A stretch of DNA of 11,070 nt from an uncultured Chloroflexota bacterium (GCA_913046025.1 CAJWRP010000035.1:1-11070), one strand, 5' to 3'; counted from the first letter of the stretch, positions 1-9,316 are shown. Notes: generated by a model not told the origin, from the sequence alone. Numbers and translations are program-made.

Positions 1-42
1 CCGAAATGGGGCCTCTATTTGCTATTAGACTCTTCTTAAGGG

Positions 43-1080
43 CTAGGCTTTGATTGTAGCGACCCTTCGGCTGCGGAAGAACAGGAAGCTACCTGCCACA
101 AGCAGCGAGAGAGCTCCCGCGAGAAGCATCTGTGCTAATACAGGAACGCTAGTGTCACCAACGCTTGGTGTGACTACAACAACGGGCGCGACCGCGGTCG
201 CGGGCGAGAGCGTGTAAGTCGCCATCTTCTGAGAGCTGACATAGGCCTGCTCTGCGCCGCCTTGAGCTGTAGCGGAGATGCCATTTCTAGCGGCGTCCAA
301 ACGACCTGCTACTACCGTGTTCAGCAGAGCCTTGGCAATTGTGATGCTGTCGTTTCCGAGAACATCTTCAGCGCCTGACTTTGCTTCCAGTGCCCATGAT
401 TCTGCATTGGCACCGGCGATTTCAACATTGGCAGCCTCTCCCGCAACGGAATCGCCAGCGAGTTCGGCGTATTTTCGGTCCTGGGCATGGGCAATTACGC
501 CAACGTCGTCGCCAGGCGCGCCGTCACCGTCTACTACGTTGATGACATGCTGTGTGTGCAGATGTACATCTTCGATAGTGTCGGAGCCAATGGCCAGGTT
601 CACATGCTGGATGGCCACGTCTAGCTGAGTATTCAGGTCGGTTCCACTAACCAGCAGATGACGGATATGAGTCATAGCTGACGAAGATACTGAATCAGAG
701 AAAGGCTTAATGTTGGAAGGTGAGTCAGGATCTGAGTCAGGTACGGGCTCAACGCTAATCACTACCGAATTATAATCCTCAATCAGATTATCACCTTCAG
801 GTGAGATCCAACTGTGCCCGATGGCGTTGTTGCCATCCACAGGCATTATTCCGGTGCTTTTTAGTGCACCGGTATCGGTGTTGACGAGCCAACCTTCATA
901 CGTCTGACCTGGCGCAAGTCGCGTTACTCCACTGAGGGAGTAAGTAACTTTATCGCTAGAAGCCGAGCTATCTGAGATGACGGCTGTGCCGGAACCTTCA
1001 TACGCATCCTGGGCCTGTGCGAAAGATACCGGGACCGTCATGAGAAGAACTAGTCCGAATATTATGAGTAATTTAGACAT
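43..1080 (-). CDS. Exported membrane-anchored protein with RskA-like domain and His-rich segment
   Basis: Predicted 345-residue exported protein of unknown function. Residues 1-22 form a signal peptide (MSK, then a long hydrophobic stretch, with probable cleavage after SFAQA). About residues 27-130 resemble the extracytoplasmic domain of anti-sigma-K factor RskA: the YEGWLVNTDTG stretch near residue 61 and VVISVEPVPDSDPDSPS near 106 match the family's YqlWLi and EPaG...PtG signatures. Residues 131-200 are rich in paired histidines (HIRHLL at 138-143, H159, DVHLHTQHVIN at 171-181, H198), which suggests metal or haem binding; this is inference. An Ala-rich stretch follows, then a membrane helix at about 313-336 ending in RSRR, so the protein is probably tethered by its C-terminus. 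There is no N-terminal zinc finger or sigma-binding domain, so it is not itself a classical anti-sigma factor. I chose the ATG at 1080 because an upstream GTG at 1125 would place the Shine-Dalgarno AAGGAGG (about 1095-1101) inside the coding region, although the 14-nt spacing is long. Confidence 0.8.
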   Translation of the reverse strand: MSKLLIIFGLVLLMTVPVSFAQAQDAYEGSGTAVISDSSASSDKVTYSLSGVTRLAPGQTYEGWLVNTDTGALKSTGIMPVDGNNAIGHSWISPEGDNLIEDYNSVVISVEPVPDSDPDSPSNIKPFSDSVSSSAMTHIRHLLVSGTDLNTQLDVAIQHVNLAIGSDTIEDVHLHTQHVINVVDGDGAPGDDVGVIAHAQDRKYAELAGDSVAGEAANVEIAGANAESWALEAKSGAEDVLGNDSITIAKALLNTVVAGRLDAARNGISATAQGGAEQAYVSSQKMATYTLSPATAVAPVVVVTPSVGDTSVPVLAQMLLAGALSLLVAGSFLFFRSRRVATIKA

Positions 1081-1321
1081 GACTAAGTGTCCGTCCTCCT
1101 TAGGATGAAAAAGCTGTAAGACCACGTGCCATATAAGACTACCACAAGCTGTTTATACAGAATAGGCCTTAAGAACCTAATTTACCACAATAATTTTGAA
1201 TTGACAGTATCTGTATTTATACACTTTGCTGCCGAGTTAGTTTGGCGGTCCGCTTACTGGTAGTTAAGCCTATTTCCCCCAAGTACTGCATCAATGTGCA
1301 TAGGTCTGCCAAGGAGGCTGC

Positions 1322-2185
1322 TCATAAATCTCCCTGCAGTACGCTCTCACCCGTAGGGTTGGCTCTCCTGCTGGCTGGCTCAATAGTTATGCCGATAGCA
1401 TCATAATCTCCTACTGAAAGATAGGGGATTATGATTGTCTGCCCGTATGCCGTCCTATTTATTGAAAGGAGACCAGCATTAATTGCTAGATCTGCCTTAC
1501 TCAGCCATATCTGATAGACCTTGTTGCTTGGGAGAGGAGGAAGGTTCAATGCAAGAAGCATCGCCTCGTCTTCGGTGGCGATTAGCAGGCCTCTTGCTTC
1601 TGTTGGCCTCTGCGTTCCGTGTAGCATCCTGATCGATGTGCCAGAGCGTGGGCTGATATGTAGTCCATAGTTTGAGGCGTATGGCTCGGCCACTGCAAGT
1701 TTCGCCACTGCTGTAGCGGTGTGCTGGCGTTGGAGCAAACGGATACCGCCGTTAGTAAGAGTCACGCCCTCTTCGGACAGCAGCGGAGTGGCCTGAGTGT
1801 CGATCTGTGGCGGGCCATTACTTAGGCTTTAGCCAAACCACAGGCCTCCCAAGAGGAGCGATACTCCTACAAGCAAGGACGTTGTGCGTCCACGCGAAAC
1901 TGCAGACTTGCTGATAGGCGAAAGGGTTTGCACTGAATCGGTCGCTATCTATTTGGGCGAGCAGAGCCAGGCGAATTCTGTCGGGCGCCTGAATTTCCTG
2001 CATGGAGAGGGTAGCAGCTGTTAGCTTATCTTAGAATGCGTGCAATATGGCTGAGCATAACTGGCAGTGTCCAAGGTGTTGCCCTACAGCTGCAACTAGG
2101 CTGGCGTCGAGTGTGCTTGCCAGGTAAGGATAAATTAAAGGCATGGCCTGGTCACTGTCCAACGTCAGCCACAAAGCCACCTCAT
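1322..2185 (-). pseudogene. Broken zinc-finger RskA-type anti-sigma factor
   Basis: Remnant of a membrane anti-sigma factor of the RskA type, which would hold an ECF sigma factor at the membrane. Reading the minus strand from about 2180, one frame shows YLASTLDAS and then the finger HLGHCQLC (H-x3-C-x2-C), as in zinc-finger anti-sigma domains. It reaches TAA at 2033-2031 and continues in the same frame with DKLTAATL and QAPDRIRLALLAQI, the usual link before the membrane helix. A one-base frameshift near 1930-1945 moves to the frame encoding the helix TSLLVGVSLLLGGLWFG, followed by a second TAA at 1831-1829. From 1828 to the TGA at 1322 the frame is open and encodes a complete RskA C-terminal domain (NKVYQIWLSKADLAINAG, ITIEPASRRANPTGESVLQG). 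The start is uncertain: GAGGAGGGG at 2204-2196 precedes an ATG at 2185 in another frame and a GTG at 2180 in the right frame. No ECF sigma gene lies in the window. Sequencing error could explain the single-base shift but less easily two stops as well. Confidence 0.8.
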
Positions 2186-2332
2186 CGTTGGATAACCCCT
2201 CCTCAACATTCTTCCAGATCTTCTTACGCCTGTTGGTCCCTGTGAAAGCTACCGAGAAGGTATTTGTAACAAAGTTCTGGACCAGGCCACGAAGAAGGCG
2301 AACGCATCAGAAGACCCTACCTGTCAACGCAG

Positions 2333-3559
2333 CTAACTGGCGCTGTCGTTCGCCACATCGTAGGGCAGCACAGTGCCGGACTCTACCGCATAGCGGGTCA
2401 TGGCTAATAAGTAAAGCTGATCGATGTTCCCCGTGTCTGCTGTTGTGAGAAAGCTCTGCTGGTACTGCGACGCCTGGTCGAGAACATGTTCCCTGCGCTG
2501 GATGTCTAGTTCGGAAAGAACGTCGTCCAGCAGGAGAATGGGTTCCTGACCGCGACGGGCCTTTAGGTAACCAGCCTCCGCCAGCTTCATTGCCAGGACC
2601 ACCGTGCGCGATTGCCCTCGCGATGCGTATGCCCCTACGTCCATGCTGCCCAGTAAAAGGAGGAGATCATCTCGATGTGGTCCTGTAACAGTGACTCCCT
2701 GCGCTAACTCCCTGCGCCTTCTCTCCAGAAGAGAGGCGTGCATTGATTCCCCGATGGTACTCTGGCCTGTGCAGTCGTTCAGGCTTACGTTGGGCTTGTA
2801 GATGATTTGAAAAGGCTCACTATTGCCACTGAGGCCCTGCTGAATAGGCGCGGCCATCTCAGAGAGTTCCTGTATGCATAGGCGACGCTGGTCGATTATG
2901 TACTCTCCTTCGCTGACCAGTTGCTCGTCCCAAAAGGCTAGCTCACCCTCCTGCGACCGGCCCTCCTGAATGGCCTTGAGGAGGGAGTTCCTCTGCGTCA
3001 ATACACGTTGGTAACGCTTAAGGGTCCGTAGGTATTTCTGGTCCAGCTGAGAAATGAGAATGTCTATGTAACGCCTTCTAATAGAAGGTGACCCGTATAC
3101 AAGTTCCAGATCGTCCGCGGAGAACATGACGGCGTTTAGCTGGCCAACCAGGTATGACGCCCGACGAGGAACGCCATTTACCCGTATGTATTTTTGTACG
3201 GAGATTCCGCCGATAGACCCGAGGTTCTCGCTACCATCTTCAAAGGAAATAGGTGTGCTACTGAAGTCGATCTGCAGTCTCAAAGAGCTGTCGTCACGTT
3301 CTTCGTTGGGTTCGGATATGTTGTCCACGATGGCCGAGATACGGGAGTAGGTCTCCTCGTCAACCGGTTGGCGGCGCACTAGCTCTCGGTCGGTGGACGC
3401 CCGGGGAGACTTGGCAATGGCCAACATGTATATTGCCTCTAACAGATTGCTTTTGCCCTGTCCGTTGTCGCCCTGAAACAGCACCATACCCGGCTTTAAG
3501 TCGAGTTCTAACTGCTCGTAATTACGAAAATTCATTAGGCTGAGGTGGCTGATGTAAAT
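2333..3559 (-). CDS. recF: DNA replication and repair protein RecF, ATT start
   Basis: RecF, an SMC-like ABC-type ATPase that binds gapped or single-/double-strand junction DNA and helps RecO/RecR load RecA. As read from the ATT at 3559-3557 the protein has 408 residues, normal for the family (about 360-410). Walker A is GDNGQGKSN at about 30-38. The family block GPHRDD is at about 293-298, the ABC signature ASRGQSRTVVLAMKLAE at about 312-328, and Walker B ILLLDDVLSELD at about 341-352. The first ATG (3535) would give MNFRNYEQLEL and remove the first beta strand of the ATPase core. Upstream in frame lies IYISHLSL, which matches the conserved RecF N-terminus, and the only plausible initiator there is ATT, six bases after a perfect GGAGGT. 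There is no ATG, GTG or TTG in frame between that point and the upstream stop. The gene is divergent from cofD and sits alone, without dnaA, dnaN or gyrB next to it. Confidence 0.95.
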   Translation of the reverse strand: MYISHLSLMNFRNYEQLELDLKPGMVLFQGDNGQGKSNLLEAIYMLAIAKSPRASTDRELVRRQPVDEETYSRISAIVDNISEPNEERDDSSLRLQIDFSSTPISFEDGSENLGSIGGISVQKYIRVNGVPRRASYLVGQLNAVMFSADDLELVYGSPSIRRRYIDILISQLDQKYLRTLKRYQRVLTQRNSLLKAIQEGRSQEGELAFWDEQLVSEGEYIIDQRRLCIQELSEMAAPIQQGLSGNSEPFQIIYKPNVSLNDCTGQSTIGESMHASLLERRRRELAQGVTVTGPHRDDLLLLLGSMDVGAYASRGQSRTVVLAMKLAEAGYLKARRGQEPILLLDDVLSELDIQRREHVLDQASQYQQSFLTTADTGNIDQLYLLAMTRYAVESGTVLPYDVANDSAS

Positions 3560-3565
3560 GGGAGG

Positions 3566-3571
3566 ACCTCC
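3566..3571 (-). promoter_or_regulatory. Shine-Dalgarno that decides the recF start
   Basis: GGAGGT on the minus strand, six bases upstream of the ATT at 3559-3557. No comparable site stands before the first ATG at 3535, where the preceding bases are CACCTCAGCCTA. The hexamer is half of an 11-bp palindrome, GGAGGACCTCC at 3561-3571, so the plus strand also carries GGAGG here. Confidence 0.7.
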
Positions 3572-3573
3572 AT

Positions 3574-3669
3574 ATGGTTCTGCCCCTGTATTGCCACGAT
3601 TTTAGCATAGGTGGTACATTTACTCGGTCTATTCTTTCCTGCGCTAGTTGCCGTGACAAGGAGAATTAA
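3574..3669 (+). other. Possible 31-codon leader ORF upstream of cofD
   Basis: An ATG at 3574 lies eight bases after the plus-strand GGAGG (3561-3565) and opens a 31-codon frame ending at TAA 3667-3669, just 14 bases before the cofD start. It starts MVLPLYCHDF and carries SCASC near its end. I recognise no homology. The only support is the good ribosome site, and that site may be a by-product of the palindrome serving recF on the other strand. If translated, it could couple to cofD by reinitiation, since cofD itself has a weak site. Confidence 0.2.
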
Positions 3670-3683
3670 TTGCGGATCACTAA

Positions 3684-4616
3684 TTGAAAACCCCTATATT
3701 GGCTTTGGCGGGAGGCGTTGGTGGGGCAAAGCTTGTTCTGGGTCTATGTGGTGTGCTTAAGCCAGACGCGCTTTGCATCGTGGTCAACACGGGCGATGAT
3801 GATGAGTTCCACAGCCTGCATATTTCACCGGATGTGGATACGGTGATGTACACACTGGCTGGAATTTCCAACGCTGAAATGGGTTGGGGAATCGAAGGCG
3901 AAAGCTTTCGGACGCTGGAACGCCTGAGGCAATATGGTGCCGACGCTTGGTTCAACCTAGGTGACCTGGACCTGGCCACTCACATTCGGCGCACCGACCT
4001 GCTGCGCCAGGGGCAGACACTTTCGCAGGTGACAGAGTCCTTGTGCTCAAGCCTTGGCATTCGACATCCGGTCTACCCTATGAGCAACGACAGCGTGCGA
4101 ACTGTGTTGTCCACGGACTTAGGTGACCTCGTCATGCAGACGTACTTTGTGAAACATCGAAGCGAGCCTGTCGTATCAGAAATCCGGTTTGATGGAGCCA
4201 ATGATGCAAAACCCTCTCCTGGGTTTGCTGATGCTCTCAAAGAATCTGGATCCCTCGTATTCTGTCCTTCTAACCCGTTCATTAGTGTGGCTCCTATACT
4301 GGCAGTGCCGGGCGTGCAGAAAGCAATAGAAAACTTTCAAGGAAAGAGAGTAGCCGTAAGCCCAATCGTAGGCGGTCAGGCCATTAAGGGCCCTGCTGCA
4401 AAACTACTTCAGGAGCTGGGTCACGAGGTCTCTTGCATTGGAGTGGCGCGGCAATACATCGGCCTCTGCGATATATTCGTAATTGACGAGCAGGACCACC
4501 ATTTGGCTAGCGAAGTAGAGCAACTAGGATTGCAGGTCGAGATCATGGACACTATTATGAACAACATTGAAGATAAGGTCCGTCTGGCGCGCCAAATTTG
4601 TGAGCTTGTCGAATGA
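3684..4616 (+). CDS. cofD: 2-phospho-L-lactate (FO) transferase CofD
   Basis: Transfers the phospholactyl or phosphoenolpyruvyl group from its GDP-activated donor to FO, forming F420-0 or dehydro-F420-0 in coenzyme F420 biosynthesis. The protein is cytoplasmic and has 310 residues, the normal length. It opens with the Rossmann-like glycine motif GGVGGAK (10-16). NTGDDDEFHSLHISPDVDT (35-53) supplies acidic residues expected to bind Mg2+ and FO, and NLGDLDLATHIRRTDLL (91-107) and the C-terminal ARQYIGLCDIFVIDEQD stretch are typical of the family. An in-frame TAA at 3681-3683 means translation cannot begin earlier, so the start is the TTG at 3684. The nearest purine-rich site, AAGGAG at 3658-3663, is 20 bases away, so initiation may be weak or coupled to upstream translation. 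It is the first gene of a three-gene operon and overlaps cofC by four bases (ATGA). Confidence 0.95.
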   Translation: MKTPILALAGGVGGAKLVLGLCGVLKPDALCIVVNTGDDDEFHSLHISPDVDTVMYTLAGISNAEMGWGIEGESFRTLERLRQYGADAWFNLGDLDLATHIRRTDLLRQGQTLSQVTESLCSSLGIRHPVYPMSNDSVRTVLSTDLGDLVMQTYFVKHRSEPVVSEIRFDGANDAKPSPGFADALKESGSLVFCPSNPFISVAPILAVPGVQKAIENFQGKRVAVSPIVGGQAIKGPAAKLLQELGHEVSCIGVARQYIGLCDIFVIDEQDHHLASEVEQLGLQVEIMDTIMNNIEDKVRLARQICELVE

Positions 4617-5314
4617 ATGAAGACCTTTATGAGGCCAGTGCCAGCGTGGTAGCAGTTGTGCCCATGAAGCCACTGCATCTGGCGAAGACTAGGCTGGCTG
4701 GTGTACTGAACTCAAGCCAGAGAGCTTCACTGGCCATGAGAATGTTCGCTAAGGTAGTAACGGCGGCCCTGGAGTCGGAGTTGGCGGAGGTGTGGGTAAT
4801 CGGCGGCGATTTTCACGTCAGTGAGCGCAGCCGATATCCAGAGGTGCGATGGCTAGATGATCCAGGACTGGGCTTGAATGAGGCGCTGTCAGAAGCAATG
4901 AAGATTGGGGACGCAATCGGTTACGCGAGCCTTTATTTGCCTGCCGATCTTCCTTTTCTGCGATCCAACGATATCGCGGCCATGCTGTCGGTGTCAGATG
5001 GCGGTTCAAGGTTGACTTTAGCTCCTGCACAACAGGACGGCGGTACCAACGCCATGCTTGTGCCGGCTCTATCAGGATTTCGTCCTTTCCTAGGAAACGA
5101 TAGCTTTCGACGCCACGTAGGATCAGCAAGAGGACTGGGTCTGCCATACGTCGCCTGCCATAGCCCTGGCTTCGCATTGGACTTAGACACCCCATCCGAT
5201 CTGATGCGATGCGAAGGGATTGAGCCAGGATTTCTCGAAAGAATGACCAGTCAGCAGGAGTTTAGGCCAGTCCAATCAGCTGAATCCACGCTAGGACTCT
5301 CTGGAAATGACTAA
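4613..5314 (+). CDS. cofC: 2-phospho-L-lactate/phosphoenolpyruvate guanylyltransferase CofC
   Basis: Activates 2-phospho-L-lactate, or phosphoenolpyruvate as in the actinobacterial form FbiD, with GTP to make the donor used by CofD. The 233-residue protein has a nucleotidyltransferase fold. VVPMKPLHLAKTRLAG (15-30) is the N-terminal nucleotide-binding loop with basic residues, LPADLPF (109-115) carries the metal-binding aspartate, DGGTNAM (142-148) is the base and phosphate loop, and ALDLDTPSDL (188-197) is the conserved C-terminal motif. The start ATG overlaps the cofD stop and the end overlaps the next gene by eight bases, so all three are probably translated together. Which substrate it prefers cannot be read from the sequence. 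The last about 25 residues (SQQEFRPVQSAESTLGL) are low in conservation and look like a flexible tail. Confidence 0.93.
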   Translation: MNEDLYEASASVVAVVPMKPLHLAKTRLAGVLNSSQRASLAMRMFAKVVTAALESELAEVWVIGGDFHVSERSRYPEVRWLDDPGLGLNEALSEAMKIGDAIGYASLYLPADLPFLRSNDIAAMLSVSDGGSRLTLAPAQQDGGTNAMLVPALSGFRPFLGNDSFRRHVGSARGLGLPYVACHSPGFALDLDTPSDLMRCEGIEPGFLERMTSQQEFRPVQSAESTLGLSGND

Positions 5315-6269
5315 GACTAAACTCGGTGTCCTGTTGCCAACTCGGCGGCTAATAATGACCGGCGAGGAGCCGCAGAATATCGAAACCGTTCTCTCCATGG
5401 CAGAGCAGGTGGAGTCGGCGGGACTGGACTCGGTCTGGGTTGGCGATAGCCTAACAGCCAAGCCAAGGCTGGAGCCTCTGACGACTCTCGCTGCTATTGC
5501 ATCTCGAACCAGCAGAGTCCGCCTGGGCACGTCTGTGCTGCTGGCCGCGCTTCGACACCCGGTCACCTTGGCTCATGTGCTGGGTAGCCTGGACCTGATT
5601 TCCAGTGGACGGCTCATTATTGGCGCGGGAGTGGGCGGCGCCTTTAACGACGATCAGCGTCAAGAGTGGCGCAACGCCGGTGTCGATCCAAGACGACGCG
5701 CCGGTCGATTCGAAGAGGTCGTGGACGTAGCGAAACGACTGACCGCAGGCGAGGTTGTTACGCATAAGGGTTCTCATTTTGAATTCGAGTCGTTGCGCGT
5801 GCAGCCCCGCGCGTTGCGCGAGGAGGGAGGAGTGCCGTTTCTCGTGGCATGCCACTGGAACACAGGGCGCGAGGCCCAGTTCCGCCGTGCTGCAAAGTTG
5901 GGCGATGGCATCATGTCCATCTCCGATTACCCTGAAGAGTATGCAAAGCTGGTGGAGGCGGTGCAGGGTTACGCTCTTGATTACGGCAAGTCTCCGTCTG
6001 CCCTGGAGCGCACCTTTTACATGACGGTTAATCTACAGACCGATGAGGTCAAGGCGGACGCTGACGCCAACCAGTTCCTAAATCTCTACTACGGCATGAA
6101 CTTTTGGGGAGACCGCTGGGGTCCCTATGGCCATCCGGAGCGCACGATCGAACGTATGCGGTGTTACGTTGAAGCAGGGGCTGAGACAATCGTCGTGAGG
6201 TTCGCTGCTCTGGACCAGGAGCGCCAACTTGATACGTTCTTAAACAAGGTCGCGCCCTTATTCGTTTAG
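5307..6269 (+). CDS. LLM-class flavin/F420-dependent oxidoreductase
   Basis: Member of the luciferase-like monooxygenase (LLM) superfamily, whose members use F420 or FMN. The 320-residue protein shows the expected TIM-barrel landmarks: a first strand KLGVLLPT, AEQVESAGLDSVWVGDSL (32-49), RVRLGTSVLLAALRHPVTLA (70-89), SGRLIIGAGVGG (100-111) and GVPFLVACHW (about 175-184). The combination resembles F420-dependent reductases and dehydrogenases of the methylene-tetrahydromethanopterin reductase/F420-glucose-6-phosphate dehydrogenase group more than two-component monooxygenases. Its substrate is unknown. The start ATG lies inside the cofC end (eight-base overlap ATGACTAA) and has no strong ribosome site of its own, so it is probably coupled to cofC. 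Its position directly after the two F420 genes argues for F420 rather than FMN as cofactor; this is inference. The stop overlaps the stop of the convergent Kelch remnant by three bases. Confidence 0.92.
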   Translation: MTKTKLGVLLPTRRLIMTGEEPQNIETVLSMAEQVESAGLDSVWVGDSLTAKPRLEPLTTLAAIASRTSRVRLGTSVLLAALRHPVTLAHVLGSLDLISSGRLIIGAGVGGAFNDDQRQEWRNAGVDPRRRAGRFEEVVDVAKRLTAGEVVTHKGSHFEFESLRVQPRALREEGGVPFLVACHWNTGREAQFRRAAKLGDGIMSISDYPEEYAKLVEAVQGYALDYGKSPSALERTFYMTVNLQTDEVKADADANQFLNLYYGMNFWGDRWGPYGHPERTIERMRCYVEAGAETIVVRFAALDQERQLDTFLNKVAPLFV

Positions 6270-6621
6270 CGCCTTTGTCTAAAACGTTGCATGGCTACCA
6301 GGCCGGCGGGAATCATGAATGAGGCTAGAAGTCCCAATAGCACGTCGCTAGCAGAAGTCGAGCAGGCACCGCCCTCTTGAAAGGTTAAGGCGTCTGGCTC
6401 AGGCAGATTAGTCTGAGCTGAGGTCATGGACGCTACGGTTGTAGGGACCGGCTCTGAGGTGGGACTTTTAGCATCCGCGTTTAGTGTTAGTGTCGGCTCA
6501 AGATATGTAAAAAACTCCGATGCGCTCAGAATTAGGCTTCTTACCGCCGATCCACCTGCAATGAGCACCCGTCCGTGCGATAGGATGGAGCAATATGGCT
6601 GTGACCGGAGTTTTATATATG
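6266..6621 (-). pseudogene. C-terminal remnant of a Kelch-repeat surface protein
   Basis: The frame open from 6691 has recognisable content only from about 6621 onward. SILSHGRVLIAGGSAV near 6590-6540 fits the Kelch/galactose-oxidase repeat core (L-x-DGRVLIAGG), and ILSASEFFTYLEP fits the following saElydP element in degraded form. A Pro/Thr/Ser-rich linker follows, then GGACSTSAS, a hydrophobic helix (DVLLGLLASFMIPAGLVAM) and the basic end QRFRQRR. The Gly-Gly-Cys plus helix plus Arg-rich tail resembles a C-terminal sorting or anchoring signal. An intact protein would have several Kelch blades and a signal peptide upstream. Here that space is taken by the divergent gene at 6652, so the N-terminal part is missing by truncation, not by frameshift. 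It may still be transcribed, but a half blade cannot fold as a propeller. Alternatively it is a short anchored protein of unknown role. Confidence 0.6.
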
Positions 6622-6651
6622 ATCTACAACGCGTAACGGGGAGCAAATTAG

Positions 6652-7178
6652 ATGAAGGCCAACATCGCTGGAATGATACTGGTTGCCGCAATGTTCGCGG
6701 TGCTGGGTACGGCGTGTCTCATCCTGACAAAGGGGCGATCGTAGCAACCTGAACCTGAGGTCAGGTTAGAAGTTAGGCCGGATGATTGCATCGAACCCCC
6801 TCGCCCGCTGCTTCAACTAACCCACCAATCACTATTCTGGACACCATAGACCCAGATGAATGCAGCTTCATCTACAATATCAATGCATGCTTTTCAAATG
6901 GTCAGCCGCCAGCCGACATTCCTTTGGGAGATTATGTGGACGTCTACTTCATGGCGGCACAAGTCTTGAGTGATCGCACTGGCGATGACCGTTTCGGTAC
7001 CAAGATGAAAAGTGTAGAGAGTGTTGACTGGAATGACCCCTCGTTAGGGCATCCAAAACCAGGCCTGGCCTATGTCCAGGCCATAACCCCTGGATTCAAG
7101 TTGGTCCTTGAATCAGAAGGAGAGTTTCATACCTACCATACCAGTCTTAACAGGGTTGTTTTTGTGGAGTCTAACTGA
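6652..7178 (+). pseudogene. Broken small exported protein with N-terminal membrane/lipoprotein signal
   Basis: An ATG at 6652, eight bases after GGGGAG (6638-6643), opens with MKANIAGMILVAAMFAVLG followed by TAC, a signal or membrane anchor with a possible lipobox cysteine. Translation meets TAG at 6742-6744. The same frame continues with QPEPEVRLEVRPDDCIEP, and a one-base loss in the C run at 6796-6800 shifts to the frame that stays open to the TGA at 7176-7178. Adding one C there joins DDCIEPP to SPAASTNPPITILDTIDPDE in a single frame. The downstream part has VDVYFMAAQVLSDRTGDDRF, VDWNDPSLGHPKPGLAYVQ, ITPGFKLVLESEGEFHTYHT. To my recollection this resembles a small secreted family in Chloroflexota and Cyanobacteria with W-x-D-x-SLG and a YHT ending, of unknown function. 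The repaired protein would be about 175 residues. A weak -10 (TATGAT, 6618-6623) may serve it. The defects may be real decay or, for the C run, a sequencing indel. Confidence 0.6.
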
Positions 7179-7201
7179 GAGGTTTTGAGTCTATTGGCAT
7201 G

Positions 7202-9316
<2,115 letters not shown>

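Noticed and set aside
1201..1206. Perfect TTGACA on the plus strand
   Set aside because: No -10 element at 16-18 bases downstream and no plus-strand gene follows; the genes on both sides are on the minus strand.
1818..2003. 61-residue minus-strand ORF as an independent gene
   Set aside because: Its first about 23 residues belong to the anti-sigma remnant, and the rest is the wrong frame after a shift; the true continuation is in the neighbouring frame, which encodes the membrane helix.
2036..2448. Plus-strand ORFs between the anti-sigma remnant and recF
   Set aside because: They are antisense to the anti-sigma remnant, the short recF spacer and the recF 3' end, with no homology and unusual composition.
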